A stretch of 64,000 nucleotides of DNA, from NCBI GenBank assembly GCA_017464645.1, contig JAFTZF010000024.1:38939-102938 (forward strand), written 5' to 3'. The translations under genes and the position numbers were made by a program. Position 1 is the first letter of the stretch. Every line of letters begins with the position of its first letter. This document shows positions 8,406-17,405 of this stretch, piece by piece. The stretch comes from Lachnospiraceae bacterium (GTDB lineage: Bacteria > Bacillota_A > Clostridia > Lachnospirales > Lachnospiraceae). The notes beneath the pieces are model-generated. The model ran no database searches, was not told the DNA's origin, and was given only the letters and a program-made list of their open reading frames with translations.

Positions 8406-10493
8406 TTATTCTTCTACATCCTTCATGCTGAAGCTGATTCTGCCCATCTTGTCCTTGCCCAGGCATACTACCTTCACCACGTCGCCCAGAGTCAGCACAT
8501 CCTCTACGCGGTTGATGCGGTTCTTAGCGATCTTGGAGATGTGAACCATGCCCTCTTTGCCGGGTGCAAACTCCAGGAATGCACCAAATTCTTTGATGCT
8601 TACTACCTTGCCGGTAAATACCTGGCCCTCTTCGAACTCGGTTACGATGATCTCGATGAGGCTCTTGGCTTTGTCCATCATAGCCTGATCAGTACCGCAG
8701 ATAGATACTGCGCCATCGTCTGTGATGTCAATCTTCACGCCGGTCTGCTCGATGATGGCATTGATGGTCTTACCTCTCTGACCAACCACATCACCGATCT
8801 TCTGGGGATCGATCTGCATCTGGATGATCTTGGGAGCGTACTCGCCAACCTGTGCACGAGGCTCAGCAATGGCCGGCTTCATGCAGGTATCCATGATGAA
8901 CAATCTTGCTTCACGGCATCTTGCGATAGCGCCCTCTACGATGGGACGGGTCAGACCGTGGATCTTGATATCCATCTGGATCGCAGTGATACCTTCGGTA
9001 GTACCGGTTACCTTAAAGTCCATGTCGCCGAAGAAGTCTTCCAGACCCTGGATATCGGTCAGCAACACAAAATCATCGTCGGTGTCACCTGTTACCAGAC
9101 CACAGGAAATACCTGCTACCATCTTCTTGATAGGCACGCCTGCTGCCATCAGAGACATACAGGAAGCACAGGTGGATGCCATAGAAGTAGAACCATTGGA
9201 CTCAAAGGTCTCGGATACGGTACGGATCGCATAGGGGAATTCTTCCTCACTGGGCAGTACCGGAATCAGAGCTCTCTCAGCCAGAGCACCATGTCCGATC
9301 TCACGACGTACCGGTCCGAGGCTGGGTTTGGTCTCGCCTACTGAGTAGCTGTGGAAATTGTAGTGGTGCATATAGCGCTTGCTGGTCTCGTTCTCATCCA
9401 GACCATCCAGTCTCTGTGACTCAGACAGAGGAGCCAGAGTACAGATATTGCAGATCTGAGTCTGTCCACGGGTAAACATAGCGGAACCATGTACTCTGGG
9501 GATCAGGTCTACTTCTGCTGCCAGAGGGCGGATCTGAGTCATGGCACGGCCGTCGGGACGCTTCTGATCCTTCAGGATCATCTTACGAACGGTCTTCTTC
9601 TGGTACTGGTAAATAGCCTCACCCAGTACAGAGAGCCACTCTTCCTTCTCAGCAAAGGCCTCTTCCAGCTTTGCAGTGATCTGACGGATATTCTCCTCGC
9701 GGATCTGCTTCTCATCCGTAAATACAGCCTCTTCCATCTCTGCAGGCGGAACGATCTCCTTGATAGCCGCAAACAGCTCCTCGGGAATCGCACAGCTGGT
9801 GTACTCGTGCTTTGCCTTTCCACACTCTGCTACAATGGTGTCGATGAATGCGATGATCTCCTGGTTTACTTCGTGAGCCTTGTAGATAGCCTCGATCATC
9901 TTTGCTTCCGGAATCTCATTTGCTCCGGCTTCGATCATGATCACCTTCTCACGGGTAGAAGCTACGGTCAGCTTCAGGTCAGATACTTTCATCTCTGCCT
10001 GGCCCGGGTTTATGATAAGCTCGCCATCGATCATACCGATCTGTGTGGTCGCACAGGGGCCTGCAAAGGGAATATCAGAAATAGCGGTTGCAATGGCAGA
10101 ACCCAGCATAGCAGTCAGTTCAGGGCTGCAGATGGGGTCTACAGAAAGAACCAGGTTGTTCAGGGTTACATCATTGCGGTAATCCTTGGGGAACAACGGC
10201 CGCATGGGGCGGTCGATAACACGGGAGGTCAGAATCGCATTCTCAGATGCTTTTCCCTCACGTTTGTTGAAACCTCCGGGAATCTTTCCTACGGAATACA
10301 GTTTCTCCTCGTACTCAACGCTCAGAGGGAAGAAATCGATTCCTTCACGGGGTTTGTCAGATGCTGTAGCTGTGGACAATACGGTGGTATCGCCGTAGTG
10401 CATAAGAGCTGCACCATTTGCCTGCTTTGCCACTCTGTTTACGTCAACAGTCAGTGTTCTGCCGGCCAGTTCCATTGAAAAACTCTTGTACAT
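8406..10493 (-). CDS. pnp: polyribonucleotide nucleotidyltransferase (PNPase)
   Basis: 3'-5' phosphorolytic exoribonuclease of RNA turnover. 695 residues: RNase PH domain 1 (about 1-215), helical linker, RNase PH domain 2 (about 310-550; GERALIPVLPSEEEFPYAIR-type core), KH domain (about 553-612; IGDVVGQRGKTINAI) and C-terminal S1 domain (about 620-690; GKVVSIKEFGAFLEFAPGKEG). Full length for the family. It follows rpsO as in most bacteria. The 5' leader is strongly folded (see 10516-10599), which suggests RNase-dependent autoregulation as known for E. coli pnp. Confidence 0.97.
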   Translation of the reverse strand: MYKSFSMELAGRTLTVDVNRVAKQANGAALMHYGDTTVLSTATASDKPREGIDFFPLSVEYEEKLYSVGKIPGGFNKREGKASENAILTSRVIDRPMRPLFPKDYRNDVTLNNLVLSVDPICSPELTAMLGSAIATAISDIPFAGPCATTQIGMIDGELIINPGQAEMKVSDLKLTVASTREKVIMIEAGANEIPEAKMIEAIYKAHEVNQEIIAFIDTIVAECGKAKHEYTSCAIPEELFAAIKEIVPPAEMEEAVFTDEKQIREENIRQITAKLEEAFAEKEEWLSVLGEAIYQYQKKTVRKMILKDQKRPDGRAMTQIRPLAAEVDLIPRVHGSAMFTRGQTQICNICTLAPLSESQRLDGLDENETSKRYMHHYNFHSYSVGETKPSLGPVRREIGHGALAERALIPVLPSEEEFPYAIRTVSETFESNGSTSMASTCASCMSLMAAGVPIKKMVAGISCGLVTGDTDDDFVLLTDIQGLEDFFGDMDFKVTGTTEGITAIQMDIKIHGLTRPIVEGAIARCREARLFIMDTCMKPAIAEPRAQVGEYAPKIIQMQIDPQKIGDVVGQRGKTINAIIEQTGVKIDITDDGAVSICGTDQAMMDKAKSLIEIIVTEFEEGQVFTGKVVSIKEFGAFLEFAPGKEGMVHISKIAKNRINRVEDVLTLGDVVKVVCLGKDKMGRISFSMKDVEE

Positions 10494-10515
10494 ATTTTTC
10501 TCCTTTTTTGTTTTT

Positions 10516-10599
10516 CGCAGGAGTCCGAAACTACTGAACTACCCATGGCTCTGGGCGGCCCTCCATGCATACTTCAGTGGTCTCGGGGGTGCTCCTGCG
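10516..10599 (-). promoter_or_regulatory. nested inverted repeats in the pnp 5' leader
   Basis: Three nested complementary pairs occur between rpsO and pnp: outer CGCAGGAG with CTCCTGCG (10592-10599 and 10516-10523), middle ACTGAA with TTCAGT, inner CATGG with CCATG. Together they would make one long, bulged hairpin ending about 20 nt before the pnp start. It resembles a processing target in a PNPase leader; function is inference. Confidence 0.6.
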
Positions 10600-10621
10600 G
10601 CTTGACTTGTTTCAACGTAAC

Positions 10622-10649
10622 ACAGGGCGGAAGAAGTCCTCCGCCCTGT
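10622..10649 (-). terminator. rpsO-pnp intergenic hairpin
   Basis: Perfect 9-bp stem (CAGGGCGGA / TCCGCCCTG, 10623-10631 with 10640-10648) starting 11 bp after the rpsO stop. On the minus strand it is not followed by a T run, so it is more likely a partial attenuator or RNase processing/stability hairpin than a full terminator. Confidence 0.65.
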
Positions 10650-10659
10650 ATGTCGTTTC

Positions 10660-10926
10660 TTATTTTCTGATACCTAATCTCTCAATCAGAGAACGATATC
10701 TCTCGATATCAATCTTCTTCAGGTATGCCAGCAGACCACGTCTCTGACCAACCATCTTCAGCAGACCGCGTCTGGAATGATGATCCTTCGGGTTTTCTTT
10801 CAGATGCTCAGTAAGCTCCTGGATACGTGCTGTCAGGATTGCAACCTGAACTTCCGGTGAACCGGTATCGCCCGGCTTTAAGCCGTACTCAGCGATGATA
10901 GCTGTCTTCTTCTCTTTTGAAATCAT
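10660..10926 (-). CDS. rpsO: 30S ribosomal protein S15
   Basis: 88 residues beginning [15 protein letters not shown], the usual length and sequence for S15; conserved [25 protein letters not shown] and LGIRK are present. The ATG at 10926 has GGAGG eight bases upstream; an in-frame extension to 11010 has no matching S15 sequence. Binds 16S rRNA in the platform of the small subunit. Transcribed from the promoter at 11019-11047 together with pnp. Confidence 0.97.
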   Translation of the reverse strand: MISKEKKTAIIAEYGLKPGDTGSPEVQVAILTARIQELTEHLKENPKDHHSRRGLLKMVGQRRGLLAYLKKIDIERYRSLIERLGIRK

Positions 10927-11018
10927 GGTGATTTCCTCCTTTTCTTTTTTTATCCACCAGATATTAAGTAACGGTCGGAGAGTCCAATTACCGAATATCG
11001 GCAAACTCATGCCTAAAT

Positions 11019-11047
11019 ACTATACCATATGAAATCCGGGCTGTCAA
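11019..11047 (-). promoter_or_regulatory. sigma-A promoter of rpsO-pnp
   Basis: Minus strand TTGACA (11042-11047), 17-bp spacer, TATAGT (11019-11024). The roughly 85-nt leader to rpsO contains a small CCGA/TCGG hairpin. Confidence 0.8.
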
Positions 11048-11078
11048 CGAGTTTTTCCAGAAGTTGCATCCGAAAATT

Positions 11079-11876
11079 TTATTTCGTCAGCATCATACGG
11101 TCGTTGGCAAATTCACCGCCGCTGGCCTGCTCAAATTTTGCCAGCAGATCGGATACCCGGAGATTTTTCTTCTCTTCTCCTGCCACATCATAGATAATAT
11201 GTCCCTCGTACATCATGATCAAACGATTGCCGTGGACGATGGCATCTTTCATGTTGTGAGTGATCATCAAAGTGGTCAGGTTATCCTGGCCTACGATACG
11301 GTCTGTGGCATCCAGCACCTTGGCTGCAGTCTTGGGATCCAGAGCCGCTGTGTGCTCATCCAGAAGCAGCAGTTTGGGCTTTTTCAGGGTCGCCATCAAA
11401 AGAGTCAGTGCCTGTCGCTGTCCGCCGGACAAAAGACCTACCTTGCTGGTCATGCGGTCCTCCAGACCCAGATCCAGCACCTTTAATTTCTCACGATACA
11501 TCTCCCGCTCGTCCTTGGTAATGCCTGCACCCAGGAAGCGCTTCTTACCTCTGCGCAGCGCCAGCGCCAGATTTTCTTCAATCTGCATATTGGCAGCTGT
11601 TCCTGTCATGGGATCCTGGAACACACGGCCCAGATAAGCCGCACGCTTGTGTTCTGCCAATTTGGTCACATCCACATTGTCAATATAAATCTTTCCTTCA
11701 TCTACCGGCCACACACCAGCCACTGCATTGAGCATGGTGGACTTACCTGCGCCGTTTCCGCCGATAACGGTTACAAAATCGCCTTCCTTTAATTCCAAAG
11801 ACAGGCCCTTTAAAGCGGTCTTTTCGTTTACGGTGCCTGCATTAAAGGTTTTCCAGATTCCGTCAATTTTAAGCAT
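11079..11876 (-). CDS. ABC transporter ATP-binding protein of a TrpXYZ-like importer
   Basis: 265 residues from ATG 11876 (GGGGAGG eight bases upstream; a GTG three codons earlier is possible). Walker A GGNGAGKST, Q-loop FQDPM, signature LSGGQRQA, Walker B LLLLDEHTAALDP, H-loop THN. The DEHTAALDPK form and the partner permease/binding protein types match the TrpXYZ/PF04392-associated importers of Firmicutes. Overlaps the permease gene by 8 nt. Substrate not provable from sequence. Confidence 0.88.
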   Translation of the reverse strand: MLKIDGIWKTFNAGTVNEKTALKGLSLELKEGDFVTVIGGNGAGKSTMLNAVAGVWPVDEGKIYIDNVDVTKLAEHKRAAYLGRVFQDPMTGTAANMQIEENLALALRRGKKRFLGAGITKDEREMYREKLKVLDLGLEDRMTSKVGLLSGGQRQALTLLMATLKKPKLLLLDEHTAALDPKTAAKVLDATDRIVGQDNLTTLMITHNMKDAIVHGNRLIMMYEGHIIYDVAGEEKKNLRVSDLLAKFEQASGGEFANDRMMLTK

Positions 11877-12798
11877 GACTCGCACCTCCCCGTTTTACAG
11901 GTTTTGCAAAATATCTTCCCTTCAAGTGAGGAACTGCCAGGAATATACCTACTACCAGTGCAGAGATCAGCTTCATGTCGTTGGCATTCATACCTGCTGC
12001 GATTACTACCTGGTATACGATCCAGTAAATGATGGCTCCCAATACCACAGTAAACAGCTTAAAGCCAAAATTCTTGGAAAGCTTTCCAAAGATCACTTCG
12101 CCGATAATGACTGCAGCCAGACCGATAACGATGGCGCCGCGGCCAGCATTTACATCTGCAAAGCCCTGATACTGTGCATAAAGAGCACTGGAAAGAGCCA
12201 CGATACCGTTAGCAAGCATAAGACCTACCACCTTGGTAATATTGGTATTGATACCCTGGGCTCTGGACATCTGCTCATTATCACCGGTGGAACGGATGGA
12301 ACTGCCCAGCTCTGTTCCAAAGAACCAGTAGAGCAGCGCAATAATAACCAGTACAAACATTACTACTACAAAAATCGTATTTTTATAAAACGCAACATCT
12401 CTTACCCAACGGAGAGATACCAGCTGATCATACTTTCCAAACGCCAGTGCCTGGTTGGACTTACCACCCAAAATACGTAAATTTATGGAATACAGTCCCA
12501 GCTGTGTCAGAATACCTGCCAGAATCGCAGGAATTCCCATGACCGTGTGGAACAATCCGGTCACCAGTCCCGCCAGCATACCTACGATAAATGACACCAG
12601 AAGAGCCTCTGCCACGGAGTGGCCGCTCATCATCATCATGACACAGACTGCGCCGCCTGTTGCCATGGTTCCGTCTACCGTCAGATCGGATAAATCCAGC
12701 ACCTTATAGGTAATATAGAGGCCTACAGCCATAATGCCCCAGATCAGGCCCTGGGCACAGGCACCCGGCATGGCATTCAAGAACTTCATAATATCCAC
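11869..12798 (-). CDS. ABC transporter permease of a TrpXYZ-like importer
   Basis: 309 residues, eight or nine membrane helices, of the branched-chain-amino-acid/ribose permease superfamily (BPD_transp_2); TYKVLDLSDLTVDGTMATGGA near the N-terminus is typical of the YtrF/TrpY-type group. Start GTG 12798 has GGAGG eight bases upstream; ATG three codons on is less well spaced. Between it and the binding-protein gene is a strong hairpin, so its expression is probably lower than that of the binding protein. Confidence 0.88.
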   Translation of the reverse strand: MDIMKFLNAMPGACAQGLIWGIMAVGLYITYKVLDLSDLTVDGTMATGGAVCVMMMMSGHSVAEALLVSFIVGMLAGLVTGLFHTVMGIPAILAGILTQLGLYSINLRILGGKSNQALAFGKYDQLVSLRWVRDVAFYKNTIFVVVMFVLVIIALLYWFFGTELGSSIRSTGDNEQMSRAQGINTNITKVVGLMLANGIVALSSALYAQYQGFADVNAGRGAIVIGLAAVIIGEVIFGKLSKNFGFKLFTVVLGAIIYWIVYQVVIAAGMNANDMKLISALVVGIFLAVPHLKGRYFAKPVKRGGASHA

Positions 12799-12868
12799 AA
12801 TCGAATCCTCCTACTATGTAATTGTAAGCTTCTCAAAAAAAGCATATAGACTATTTAATTATATCAGA

Positions 12869-12903
12869 AAGCGGCAAAAAAGGGAAGTCCTTTTTTGCCG
12901 CTT
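12869..12903 (-). terminator. attenuating terminator between binding-protein and permease genes
   Basis: Perfect 15-bp inverted repeat, AAGCGGCAAAAAAGG with its complement around a 5-nt loop (GAAGT on the plus strand). The T-rich side of the stem and the position 34 bp after the binding-protein stop indicate partial termination, a usual way to make more binding protein than permease. Confidence 0.75.
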
Positions 12904-12937
12904 CATCATTTCTTTTATACCAGGATTTATTTCGAAA

Positions 12938-13915
12938 TTATTCGATCACTACATAATCATCCGGAACAGTGATTCCCAGAGATTCACACAGCTGTGCATT
13001 GTACTTCTTGGTGAACTGGGGAGCGTACTCGATAGGCATCTCAGAGATATCAGCTTCGCCAGTCAGGATCTTGGCTGCCATCTTACCGGTAGCAACGCCC
13101 AGGTCATAGTAGCTGATGGACAGAGTTGCGATACCGCATCCTGCACAGATACCCTCTTCGCCTGCGATCACAGGAATGCCTGCCGGCTCACAGATGTTGT
13201 TGATGATCTCAGTGTTGGATGCAACCTGGTTGTCAGTAGGTACATAGATCACATCGCACTCTTCTGCTGCAGTGGTACAAACAGCCGCAATATCATTGGA
13301 GTCTGCGAAGGAATACTGCTTGCAGGTCAGTCCTGCTTCTTCCAGGTAAGCCTGAACCGTATCTACCTGATACTGAGAGTTTGCTTCTGCGGAACAATAC
13401 AGCAGACCAACGGTCTGTGCATCCGGACACAATGCTGTCAACATAGCTGCCTGCTGATCCAGGGGAGCCAGGTCAGAAGTACCGGAAATATTTCCGCCTA
13501 CAGTTCCGTCAAAATCCTCGATATCCAGAGCTACGCCGTACTCAGTAACAGATGTTCCCAGAATCGGAATATCTGCGGTACCGGCTGCCGCTGCCTGCAG
13601 AGCAGGAGTCGCATTTGCCAGAATAAGATCTACTTCATCAGAAACGAACTGGTTCACGATGGTGGAACAGGTTGCAGAATCACCGGAAGCATTCTGCTCT
13701 TCGAAGACAACATTCTCTTCTCCCAGAGCTTCTACCAGAGCATCCTTAAATCCCTGGGTGGCTGCATCCAGCGCATCATGCTGTACCAACTGGCAGATAC
13801 CTACGGTATATGCTGTTTCTTCTGTTCCGGCATTCGCCTCTTCTTCCTTGTTGCCACAAGCTGCCATGGACAGTACCATGGTCATAGCCAATAACATAGC
13901 CAATAACTTTTTCAT
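12938..13915 (-). CDS. ABC transporter substrate-binding lipoprotein (TrpX-like, PF04392 type)
   Basis: 325 residues from ATG 13915 (GGGAGG upstream). Lipoprotein signal MKKLLAMLLAMTMVLSMAAC with the lipobox cysteine at residue 20, then a type I periplasmic-binding fold: YTVGICQLVQHDALDAATQGF, ILGTSVTEYGVALDI, IYVPTDNQVASN, VIAGEEGICAGCGIA. The last motifs are typical of the TrpX/ABC_sub_bind family, often annotated for tryptophan or other aromatic ligands. First gene of the three-gene importer operon; ligand is inference. Confidence 0.9.
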   Translation of the reverse strand: MKKLLAMLLAMTMVLSMAACGNKEEEANAGTEETAYTVGICQLVQHDALDAATQGFKDALVEALGEENVVFEEQNASGDSATCSTIVNQFVSDEVDLILANATPALQAAAAGTADIPILGTSVTEYGVALDIEDFDGTVGGNISGTSDLAPLDQQAAMLTALCPDAQTVGLLYCSAEANSQYQVDTVQAYLEEAGLTCKQYSFADSNDIAAVCTTAAEECDVIYVPTDNQVASNTEIINNICEPAGIPVIAGEEGICAGCGIATLSISYYDLGVATGKMAAKILTGEADISEMPIEYAPQFTKKYNAQLCESLGITVPDDYVVIE

Positions 13916-13990
13916 TTTATAAATCCTCCCTAAAACAATTTCTTGACGCTTTTCCACTATGGCGCGTTGAAGCGTCACATCGTTTTAGTA

Positions 13991-14019
13991 AGTGTATACC
14001 TATTTTCGGAATTTGTCAA
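13991..14019 (-). promoter_or_regulatory. sigma-A promoter of the TrpX-like operon
   Basis: Minus strand TTGACA (14014-14019), 17-bp spacer, TACACT (13991-13996). The leader then contains a GACGCTT/AAGCGTC inverted repeat (about 13942-13978) without a T run; no riboswitch or T-box was recognised. Confidence 0.75.
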
Positions 14020-14036
14020 CACTTCCCGCAATTTTT

Positions 14037-15011
14037 TTAGTTTCCGCCGAAAATCTGGGCAATCGGTGAATCAGAAGGAAGGATCAAAGTCTTTTCATTG
14101 CTTCCCTTAAGACTTTCCTTAGCTGCGTCCAGGCTGCGCACAAAGGCGTAAAACTCACTGCGGCTGGAATCGGAATATGCATCAGACAAAATCCGCATGT
14201 ATTCTGCTTCACCCTCAGCAATCAGCTGCTCCGCCTGGGCATTTGCCTCAGACAGCATGATGGAAACCTCTTTGTCCGTAGTATTCTGAATCATCTGCGC
14301 CTGGGACTCACCTTCTGCGGTATACTGAGCCGCAATATTTTCACGCTCGGAGATCATACGGCTGTAAACCGCCTGTTTATTATCATCGGGCAGGTCCAGC
14401 TTCTTCACTTCCACTGTAAGGATCTCAATTCCATACTGGATCTCCACATCCGCGATCTGCTCCATGATCTCTTCTGTCAGAGATTTGATCTCAATAACCT
14501 CTTCTGTCTCTTCCAGAATCAGATCGTTGGACTCCACTTCTTCCTCTGTAGTGCTGACAGTAACCGTCATCTTGCCATCACGGCTCTTGATCACCTCGTC
14601 CTGGGTCATGCTGGACACAGTGTTCTTGGTGGCATTGTATACGATCGCATTGATTCTGTTTTCTGCATTTGATACAGAGCCGCTTAAGGTCTGAGTAAAT
14701 TTCAGCGGGTCTGTCACCTGCCACAACACATAGCTGTCTACGATCATGGATTTCTTGTCCGATGTAATTACGTCAGAAGCCGGTAAATCATACATCAGAA
14801 TCTGCTTGGGCAGAGTGTCCACAGACTGTACAAAAGGAATCTTAAAGGAAAGTCCCGCCTCTGTAACTACCCGCTGTACCTTACCGAACTGACGGATCAA
14901 TTTGTATTCATTCTCCTGGCAAATAATGATGCTGCTGCCCAAAACGATCAGCACTGCCACCAGAAGAACATATTTCACAATGCTAAAAATACTTTTCTTT
15001 TTTTCTGCCAT
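14037..15011 (-). CDS. hflC: SPFH-domain membrane protein HflC
   Basis: 324 residues: one N-terminal membrane helix (about 12-32) then an SPFH/Band-7 domain (IRQFGKVQRVVTEAGLSFKIPFVQSV) and a coiled-coil with AEGEAEYMRILSDAYSDSSRSEFYAF. HflC pairs with HflK to form the large cage that regulates the FtsH protease. The gene begins 15 bp after hflK. Confidence 0.92.
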   Translation of the reverse strand: MAEKKKSIFSIVKYVLLVAVLIVLGSSIIICQENEYKLIRQFGKVQRVVTEAGLSFKIPFVQSVDTLPKQILMYDLPASDVITSDKKSMIVDSYVLWQVTDPLKFTQTLSGSVSNAENRINAIVYNATKNTVSSMTQDEVIKSRDGKMTVTVSTTEEEVESNDLILEETEEVIEIKSLTEEIMEQIADVEIQYGIEILTVEVKKLDLPDDNKQAVYSRMISERENIAAQYTAEGESQAQMIQNTTDKEVSIMLSEANAQAEQLIAEGEAEYMRILSDAYSDSSRSEFYAFVRSLDAAKESLKGSNEKTLILPSDSPIAQIFGGN

Positions 15012-15026
15012 GGTCCTTCCCTCCTA

Positions 15027-16031
15027 TCAGTTGGTGGTTCCTGTGATACCGCTGGTGAAATCATCCAAAGGAAGCATATACTGCAGATTGCTGCCGTTTT
15101 CTCCCTGGATAATGATCTTCATGCCGGGCATGACTTCTTCCATGGTCTCATAGAACATACGCTGTTTGGTAATGGTGGGATATTTCACATACTCTTCGTA
15201 CATAGAATTGAAACGGGCCACCTGACCTTCTGCCTCATTGATACGGCTCTCCTTCTGAGCCTCCGCATCCTGCACGATCTTATCTGCCTGGGCCTTTGCC
15301 TCAGGAATCTGCTCGTTGCGATACTTGTTTGCATTGTTCAGAGCAGTTTCTTTTCCCTGCTTGGCTGTTTCTACTTCCTTAAAGGCTGCGATAACACTGT
15401 CTGTGGGCGGCTGGGCATCCTGAATCGTAATGTTTACCAGCTGAATACCGATATCATACACCTCCAGCTTGTCCATGATCATCTGCTTGATATTGGCCTG
15501 AATTTCATTCTTTCCCGTGGTCAGGACCGCGTCTACCGAATAAGAGCCGATGGTGGTACGAATGCAGTTCTGAGCAATATTATCCAGAATCTGTACCGGA
15601 TCATCCGAAGCATACAGAGCCTTCACCGGATCTGAAATCCGATACTCCGCATAGAAATCCACCCGGATAAAGTTGTAATCCGAGGTGATCATCATAGCCT
15701 CCTCCGTATAGTTCTCCTGGTCATCATAACCTACAGCCAGGCCCTGAATGGTGGTATTCACCTTAGTCACCTTCTGTATAAACGGAATCTTAAAATGCAG
15801 ACCGGGCTCCGTCACAGCCTTGGGCTGTCCCAACGTACGAACCACTGCCTGCTGCTCTTCCTGAATGGTATACCAGCAGGAGCTGCCCAGGATAATCACT
15901 GCCAGGGCCACTGCCACTGTAATCATGATCATCTTCAGCTTCTTCCGGTTTTTTCTCCCGGTTTCGCTGCCCGGATTTATGGTTTCTTCCACGTCCCGGT
16001 AATTTTTCCCGAAATTAAAATTAAAACCCAT
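15027..16031 (-). CDS. hflK: SPFH-domain membrane protein HflK
   Basis: 334 residues from the second ATG (16031); an ATG four codons earlier lies directly against AAAGG, too close to serve. One membrane helix (about 35-55), SPFH domain (VVRTLGQPKAVTEPGLHFKIPFIQK) and a coiled coil with NKYRNEQIPEAKAQADKIVQ. Partner of hflC, in the usual hflK-hflC order under one promoter. Confidence 0.92.
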   Translation of the reverse strand: MGFNFNFGKNYRDVEETINPGSETGRKNRKKLKMIMITVAVALAVIILGSSCWYTIQEEQQAVVRTLGQPKAVTEPGLHFKIPFIQKVTKVNTTIQGLAVGYDDQENYTEEAMMITSDYNFIRVDFYAEYRISDPVKALYASDDPVQILDNIAQNCIRTTIGSYSVDAVLTTGKNEIQANIKQMIMDKLEVYDIGIQLVNITIQDAQPPTDSVIAAFKEVETAKQGKETALNNANKYRNEQIPEAKAQADKIVQDAEAQKESRINEAEGQVARFNSMYEEYVKYPTITKQRMFYETMEEVMPGMKIIIQGENGSNLQYMLPLDDFTSGITGTTN

Positions 16032-16066
16032 ATTTTTCCCCATCCTTTCTTGATTTAGATAATTGT

Positions 16067-16095
16067 ACTATACCAAATTCTACAAAATTCTACAA
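16067..16095 (-). promoter_or_regulatory. sigma-A promoter of hflKC
   Basis: Minus strand TTGTAG (16090-16095), 17-bp spacer, TATAGT (16067-16072), about 35 bp upstream of hflK. Confidence 0.65.
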
Positions 16096-16194
16096 TGCAG
16101 AATTGATAGCATGAGTATAAACAATTATCAAAGTTTATTAAATGGCCTTTCTTTCGAAATAAATTTTCCTATTTCCGCCAAAAGAGCAAAATAA

Positions 16195-16232
16195 AGACCG
16201 CCATACCCCTCTCGGGCATGACGGCCTTCTTA
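16195..16232 (-). terminator. terminator of the NlpC/P60 gene
   Basis: On the minus strand AAGGCCGTCATGCCC pairs with GGGGTATGGCGGTCTT around GAGA, followed by TATTTTG. Lies 19 bp after the stop codon. Confidence 0.85.
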
Positions 16233-16250
16233 CACTTTTATATTTTTGTC

Positions 16251-17294
16251 CTAGTCATTCAACAGAGTGACTGCACAGATAGGCGTTCTGTAGAACGCGT
16301 TGGAAATCTTAATGCCTGTCCGCTCGTTGCTGGCATGTACTACCTGGCCATTGCCAATGTACATCGCAACGTGGTTGATATACTTGCCGCTTCCGTAGAA
16401 GATCAGGTCGCCCGGCTGTAACTGGGAAGTACTGATCCGGGTACCACAGTTTGCCTGTGCACGGGAAGAATGAGGCAGAGAAATACCAAAATTCTTATAA
16501 ACTGCCAGTACAAAACCGGAGCAGTCTGCTCCCTTTGTCAGGCTGGTGCCGCCCCATACATAGCGGTTGCCTACATACTGTTTTGCAAACTCACAAATGG
16601 CTACGCGCACATCAGTAACGCCTTCACCATAAAGCGCTTCTGTAATGGTCAGCGCGGTTTTCATCTTGTTGGTGACCTCAACGTATTCAGCTGCCACATA
16701 GCCTTCCATACCGTCAATCTCTACCTTTACCCAGTCGCCCAGTTCTTCCAGAACCACCAGTTCCTCGCCCTGGCCGATCTGTGTCATACGCTCAGAATCT
16801 GTGCTGGGCTCTGTACGGACATTCAGTCCGCCTGTCTTGGCACGAGCCACAGTCTGTCCCAAATCCAAAGCTTTGTCCACAGCCTCCTGGCCCATCAGCA
16901 GATACTCTGCTTTTACATAACCCTCTACTTCACCGGAAGTAATGTAAGCCCATTCTCCTTCGATAAACTCTACATTACAAGCGGATTCATTGCGCATCTT
17001 TCCTACCAGCTTACCGGATGTGCTTGCTTCATCCCGCACATTCAAATTATCGTCTACCTGGCAGATTCCAATATTGGTATATCCTTCCAGCGGAGTTCCT
17101 ACCCAAAGAGTTTCAGCTGCAGCCTTCTTGGCATCTTCTACAGAAACACTTTCCTGTGTCATGGCATTTGCAATACCTGCAGAAAGCTTTCCGCCCAGGC
17201 TGGAACCAAGTCCTGCTGCATCTGCCTGTAAACCAAGGCTAGCTGCCAATGCCAGACCCAGTACAACTCCTGCTGCTTTATATCTAAAATACAT
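16251..17294 (-). CDS. secreted SH3-NlpC/P60 peptidoglycan endopeptidase
   Basis: 347 residues from ATG 17294 (GGAGG five bases upstream). Signal peptide (about 1-27, ending ADA-AG), two bacterial SH3 domains (about 75-135, LNVRDEASTSGKLVGKMRN; about 150-210, LNVRTEPSTDSERMTQIG), and a C-terminal NlpC/P60 domain with catalytic Cys in GADCSGFV, His in KYINHVAMYIG and a third polar residue His in GQVVHAS. Cuts peptidoglycan stem peptides outside the membrane. Ends with TAG, a point used in judging the rbfA amber codon. Confidence 0.94.
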   Translation of the reverse strand: MYFRYKAAGVVLGLALAASLGLQADAAGLGSSLGGKLSAGIANAMTQESVSVEDAKKAAAETLWVGTPLEGYTNIGICQVDDNLNVRDEASTSGKLVGKMRNESACNVEFIEGEWAYITSGEVEGYVKAEYLLMGQEAVDKALDLGQTVARAKTGGLNVRTEPSTDSERMTQIGQGEELVVLEELGDWVKVEIDGMEGYVAAEYVEVTNKMKTALTITEALYGEGVTDVRVAICEFAKQYVGNRYVWGGTSLTKGADCSGFVLAVYKNFGISLPHSSRAQANCGTRISTSQLQPGDLIFYGSGKYINHVAMYIGNGQVVHASNERTGIKISNAFYRTPICAVTLLND

Positions 17295-17346
17295 AAAAGC
17301 CTCCAAAAACTTCGATTTGTTACAATTTTGTTACATTTCCTTTAAC

Positions 17347-17375
17347 ATACTATAACATGATGTTTCAATTGTCAA
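17347..17375 (-). promoter_or_regulatory. sigma-A promoter of the NlpC/P60 gene
   Basis: Minus strand TTGACA (17370-17375), 17-bp spacer, TAGTAT (17347-17352); a TATAGT two bases upstream overlaps the same -10. Confidence 0.75.
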
Positions 17376-17405
17376 GGCTTTTTGTAATCTTTTACTCTGT
17401 TTTGT

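Noticed and set aside
13916..14036. Riboswitch or T-box before the TrpX-like operon
   Set aside because: Only one short inverted repeat lacking a T tract; no T-box or known aptamer motif could be recognised in the 75-nt leader.
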